From positions 1 through 34,250 of the forward strand of contig JAGTXK010000191.1 of NCBI GenBank assembly GCA_019096195.1: a stretch of 34,250 nt of DNA, read 5' to 3'. The position numbers and the translations under genes were made by a program. The notes below the pieces were generated by a model. It had not been told where the DNA came from. It searched no databases and saw only the letters and a list, made by a program, of their open reading frames with translations. Source of the DNA: Boletus sp. NGJ. Its lineage: Eukaryota; Basidiomycota; Agaricomycetes; Boletales; Boletaceae. How positions within the stretch are numbered: position 1 is the first letter of the stretch; each line of letters starts with the position of its first letter. Positions 30,496-34,250 of the stretch are shown here, in pieces.

Positions 30496-33226
30496 TTGAA
30501 GAGACGAGACTCCCCCGCAGGTCCAACCATGTCACTTTTCTCAATGATTTTTTGTTCCTCTGGGACAAGTGGCACTGATCCTGGTGAATTTCCTTTAGTT
30601 TCTGTAAAGTCTAGCACCTTCAACTCCCCCAGTCCCTCTATGCCTGGCACTGTTCCAGAGGCCGAAACATGGAGCTCCCCTACCATTACAGTTATGTCCC
30701 CCCCCTCCTCCAAGGGGCCCAGTGCTGTTCCTGAGGTGGGGATGTCTAACACTCACTACACAACCCTCACGCAGTGTGTCCTCTGTGACCCCACTATTGT
30801 TCCTGAAGCAGAGATGTCTAGCACCTACGCCCCCCTTGTCTTCACTGAGGACCCTCCTGCTGTTTCCGAGGCAGGGATGGCTAGCCCCTCTGAGGGTCCT
30901 GCTTCTGATGAAGAGATGGCTCCGTCGATGAACAACCTCCAGTCCCTGACTGGTGAACTTGGTAACAGTAAGCTTATTCTTGATCCATTCAGCACAATCC
31001 CTATTGACTCCCCGCCAATCATAGCCAGTACCTTATGCTCATTCAATGAAGCGTTTGTGTCCAATTTGGACACCACAGGTACGAAAGTACCCCCGATATC
31101 TCAAGATGGGTCAACCTGCAGCAAAGTTCGCATGCAGGAAGTTGACTATTCCCATTCAATTCAGAAGTCTTTCTATGCCCTGAAGTCTCATTGTTGCAAG
31201 CAATTATTGGTATGCCACTCCAATCTTGACTGGCACCCTTGCTCACTGGCCTGTAGCAGCTCAAAACCCAGGAGGTGTCGTTACAGGAAATGCAGTCACT
31301 TCAGCACCATTTAAGTAGTCTACACAACAATATAGAAGACTATCAATGGCAGCAAGAAAGTGGGAATGCTGAGTTGAAGCAGAAGGACCATGTCGTAGAA
31401 CTTCAGTCTGACCTTTCCACGGAACACGCCAAATAGCAGGGTCAAGTGAAGGATACTGCAGACGTGGACTTGCTCATTGCTCGTCAAGCAGACATGCTGG
31501 AGAAGCTAAAGCAGGAGCTTATTCTAGAGAAGAAGTCCAGCTTGGAAAAACAGGAGGAACTTGCCTGGCTTCTGAATAATCTGGAGGAGAGGGACTTGTT
31601 ATCGTTCATCAAACAGAAATGCTGGAGAGGTTAAAGCAGGAACTTATTCTAGAGAAGAAGTCTGGCTCAGAAAAACAGGATGAGCTCGCCCAGCAGTTGA
31701 ATAAGTTGATGGTGAGTGTTGCCCTTTTTGAATGTAGGTCTTAGTTTCTCATGAATTTCCAGGTCCAGAGGGAGTCGGAATTCTTGGCATTGAAGGAAAA
31801 AAATGACAGAATCATAAAGCAGTTAGAGGTACTGTTACTTCGACTCGTTAACTTGTGAAGTTAAATCCTCATGCCCTATACAATGTAGGGGCAGATCGCT
31901 CAGAATGCCACACAATTGACTGTCCCCCCTTCAGCGTCTCACCACACATCAGCAAGAGGGACAGATGAACTAGAAGAAATTGCACGGAAAGTGCATTCAA
32001 TGCTTATGAAGTGCACTCTGTTGCCCATGACGCCTTCAGCGTCTGGGCCACAGCCTGCGCCATTGCCCTTTGTACCCACAATGCCATCAACATCTGAACC
32101 ACAGCCTGCGCCATTGCCCTCAGTACCCACAACGTCTGGGCTGCAGTCTGCGGCTTTGCTGATGACCACGAAGGTGCTCCAAAATATTAAGAAAGGTACA
32201 AGTATTGAAACTTGAAATCTCTTTGGACAAGGAAAGGAATTTGAATTTGGTTCATATCGCCTGTCCTAGCACACAACACCCTCTAACCGTCCTCTCACCA
32301 TCCTCTCATTACTGACAGGAGCATGTCCATCATTTGTTCGATGTAGTTTTCGATGTCTCAAAGGATGAGGATTTCCTGCTTGCACCATTGTCAACTCCAG
32401 ATCAGTTGCACTTGTTCGCTGAGACAGGTTCCAATGGCCCAGATCCTTTCGACCTTCAGTGGGATTTCGATTGTCCATTATTATCAGAATGGAATCAGGT
32501 CATTCTTCATTTCCTTTTACAGAAACTAGCTGAATTGCAGAAGGAAGAACAGTGGACGACTGCTCAGAAGTCTAATGAATATTGGACAGAAGCCATTTCA
32601 CAGAAATTCAATCGCATTCGCTCCTTAGTATCCAAGTCCAAGCCATGTCTCCTCCCTGACAAAGTTGCTGAAATAGGGGAGCAGGTGTCAGATAGGCTAG
32701 TTAAAGCAAAGGAAGCGAGTTTGCAGAAGGCTAGGAGAGATGCACGCAGGATATCAGTGAGTAGACACCACTGACCTACTGTCTCATACTGACAGAAGTG
32801 CAGAAATATAAGTGTCATGTGCAAGTCGCCAAGAAGGCATTTCAGCTGAAGACAGAATGAGGAGAACAAGAGGACGCAGAGGTTTGGACCTTCCTACACA
32901 ATGTTGTCACCTCACTGGGTACGGAAGGCATGAGTTCTGACGAAAGTGGCGAGAATGACATGGATCCTGCCTTTTTGACCAGGACGATGCCATGGCGGAG
33001 GGAGGTAAAGAGGGAGTTCAAGATTATTGATGGTTACCGTTTGCCAGGAGCATCACCCAGGGGTTTCAAGGCATTCAAATGCCTTAAATCAGCTATGCCC
33101 TCATCCCGGAGTCCGGTTATTGACCTAGCTACGCAATTCTATAATACAGAATGGCTTGACAAAAAACCCCATACGGCTTCTATTGCGGAAGAATTCCATT
33201 GGGCGGAAATTCTTACAAAGGCATAA
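30496..33226 (+). pseudogene. coiled-coil MSSDES-family protein, unknown function
   Basis: Large member of a widespread Agaricomycete family of unknown role, recognised by its C-terminal half: DPFDLQWDFDCPLLSEWN, YWTEAISQKFNRIRSLVSK, EIGEQVSDRLVKAKEASL and the block MSSDESGENDMDPAFL. It ends in a Trp-bearing tail (PWRREVKREFKIID, FYNTEWLDKK). The N-terminus is Ser/Pro-rich with repeats of PEAEMSS type. The middle is a heptad-like coiled coil (QADMLEKLKQELILEKKSSL). Introns with good borders: 31210-31271, 31712-31762, 31829-31888, and more downstream. Breaks: TAG at 31434-31436, and a one-base loss between two 125-bp tandem copies at 31489-31740. The first ATG is uncertain. It is the last gene before the right TIR. 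Confidence 0.7.
31489..31738 (+). repeat. out-of-frame tandem duplication in coiled-coil gene
   Basis: CAGACATGCTGGAGAAGCTA at 31489 and CAGAAATGCTGGAGAGGTTA at 31614 start two similar units 125 bp apart. As 125 is not a multiple of three, the second unit reads in another frame, suggesting a 126-bp coding duplication followed by loss of one base. Confidence 0.75.
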
Positions 33227-33280
33227 GTTTTCACTTGTGTAGTCACTTCCGTATACTTATTGTGCATAGGACATGAGTAC
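33227..33280. other. spacer between the MSSDES gene and the right TIR
   Basis: 54 bp separate the stop codon at 33224-33226 from the inner edge of the TIR. The TIR may supply the transcript 3' end. No poly(A) signal is certain. Confidence 0.4.
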
Positions 33281-34156
33281 AAGAAGTACCCACTCAAAGT
33301 GCGTAGTGATAAAGGTATTTTTCACTCGTGTAATCACTTTCATATACTTATTATTTTTTAGGACATGGATACCCACTGTACAGTAGTATAAGAAAATGTA
33401 TTCTCTGTCATGGTTCACCCTGTTCGCTGCTCAATATGAGTATGTCACATCTCCGACACTCAAGTCGTCCCCAATTTACTTCCTTTTGAAATCAATGCCC
33501 TACGTATCAATTCTAGGTACTAGCCACCCTCATGGGCTCTCCGGGTTCCCCTCCTTATCCGTTCTGAGCATGTCACCTCCCCGACATTTGAGTCATCACC
33601 AAAATTGAGTTAAGTCCCACCTGGTCAGTTTTCTAATCCAAACCGTACATTTGATGGATTCATTTCTAGGTACTAACCCTTCATGGACTCTCAAGTGGCT
33701 GACTAACCCATCTCTGTAGGCTCTCAGCAGTCGCTTCCTTAGGCACTCAGTGGGCGGTCCGTGCCAACTGTGTGTCCTGACACCTTTTCGCAAATTTATA
33801 ATATTAAATTATCCTAACTAGTTTTGTAGTGCCGAAAACTTAATATTTTAAGTATGTGAAAATAAGTTTTCATTAGTTAATATAATATAGGCATCCAAAA
33901 ACTAATATTTTATAAGCTCACAACAGATAATCTAATATTGTTACATTTTGAAATTGCTTTAAGGTATCTTTTTATATTTTCTAATGTACAGTAGAAAAGT
34001 TAGGTGATAATATTAAGTAATGTGAAACATCCTATTTGAGCACAAAACATAATGTTTTAAGTGCCCTCAAAATATTTTGATATAATATCAACTAACATGA
34101 ATACATTTTGAAACATCTTTTTGGGCCCTGTAAAGTTGGAAAATCCCGGTGTGTAA
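33281..34156 (-). repeat. right 876-bp terminal inverted repeat
   Basis: Inverted partner of 11766-12641. Identity stops at GTGTGTAA near 34156, where a CpG-rich flank begins. The motif CACTACAAAA occurs at the mirrored internal positions 12091-12100 and 33822-33831, 325 bp inside each end. Confidence 0.93.
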
Positions 34157-34250
34157 ACACGAGGAACGCGATTTACGTTGGACCGCCCGATGGGCCGCAT
34201 TTAATTCCCCTTCTTTCCCCCGCTCGGTGCACTTGCCCCGGCGGCGGCGT
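34157..34250. other. CpG-rich flank outside the right TIR
   Basis: Thirteen CpG dinucleotides in 94 bp and a GC-rich end (CCGGCGGCGGCGT), unlike anything to its left. It may be unmethylated host DNA or a gene edge. Too short to annotate. Confidence 0.6.

Larger units (their letters stand above)
11766..34156. mobile_element. 22.4-kb TIR-bounded element with Tnp2 transposase and cargo genes
   Basis: Bounded by 876-bp inverted repeats that match base for base with no net indel: paired coordinates always sum to 45,922 at the checkpoints I tested. It carries a Tnp2-family transposase (25568-29430) and at least seven other genes, all in degraded but readable form. Composition changes sharply just outside the right TIR. 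A possible 3-bp target duplication CAC (11763-11765 and 34158-34160) fits CACTA/Tnp2-type elements but could be chance. That the unit moved as one piece is inference. The alternative is two separate inverted copies of a smaller repeat. Confidence 0.72.

Noticed and set aside
12091-33831. CACTACAAAA as the true terminus of a CACTA element
   Set aside because: The inverted identity continues 325 bp further out on both sides. Flanks of a real terminus should be direct duplications, not inverted matches.
34170-34200. similarity of GGACCGCCCGATGGGCCGC outside the right TIR to GGACCGCCC...GCC inside the TIRs
   Set aside because: Only a short GC-rich match that does not extend. Probably chance.

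Overview
The window looks like a transposon-dense stretch of a filamentous basidiomycete nuclear genome, probably an Agaricomycete. The evidence is many 48-62 nt introns with GT..AG ends, the protein families present (basidiomycete Tnp2 transposase, F-box, WD40, NGN-KOW/SPT5-like and the MSSDES-type coiled-coil family) and CpG decay of repeats of the kind expected from cytosine methylation. I see no bacterial operons, no rRNA or tRNA genes and no CRISPR. Species cannot be told from the sequence. Almost every gene is a lightly damaged copy: the reading frame is coherent but broken by a few stops or single-base shifts.

Layout. (1) 1-1217: the 3' part of a Tc1/mariner element with a DD34E transposase, one internal TAG and the right terminal repeat. 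(2) 1218-2163: degenerate DNA. (3) 2164-10724, minus strand: a Ty1/Copia remnant (gag plus protease motif). It is split by a complete Ty3/Gypsy chromodomain retrotransposon at 4105-10515, with 480/483-bp LTRs and a perfect 5-bp target duplication. (4) 10725-11765: Copia leader or degenerate DNA with an ACTATG repeat tract. (5) 11766-34156: a 22.4-kb unit bounded by 876-bp terminal inverted repeats (TIRs) about 98% identical. (6) 34157-34250: a CpG-rich flank of different composition.

The 22.4-kb unit is the main find. From left to right it holds a short proline-rich/helical gene whose end lies in the left TIR, a WD40 gene, a convergent SPT5-like NGN-KOW gene, a small unknown ORF, a GRGGYNL-motif gene, an F-box gene with N-terminal repeats, a Tnp2-family (Transposase_21) transposase of about 1,180 codons, and a coiled-coil MSSDES-family gene. 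Two further inverted-repeat pairs are interleaved inside it (14069-15050 with 24607-25635, and 20684-20953 with 29824-30093). All four arms share one ~153-bp core. The simplest reading, which is inference, is a giant Tnp2-type DNA transposon carrying cargo genes. Its internal repeats would come from inverted duplication of sequence flanking the transposase.

A second theme is mutation at CpG. All eight in-frame stops I find in Tnp2 are TGA, as expected from CGA to TGA. Five of seven in the Gypsy element are TGA, and its RT active site has become YIND by a CpG change. Nine of 14 LTR substitutions are CpG losses, all in the same LTR. Neither the transposase nor the retrotransposon looks active in this copy.
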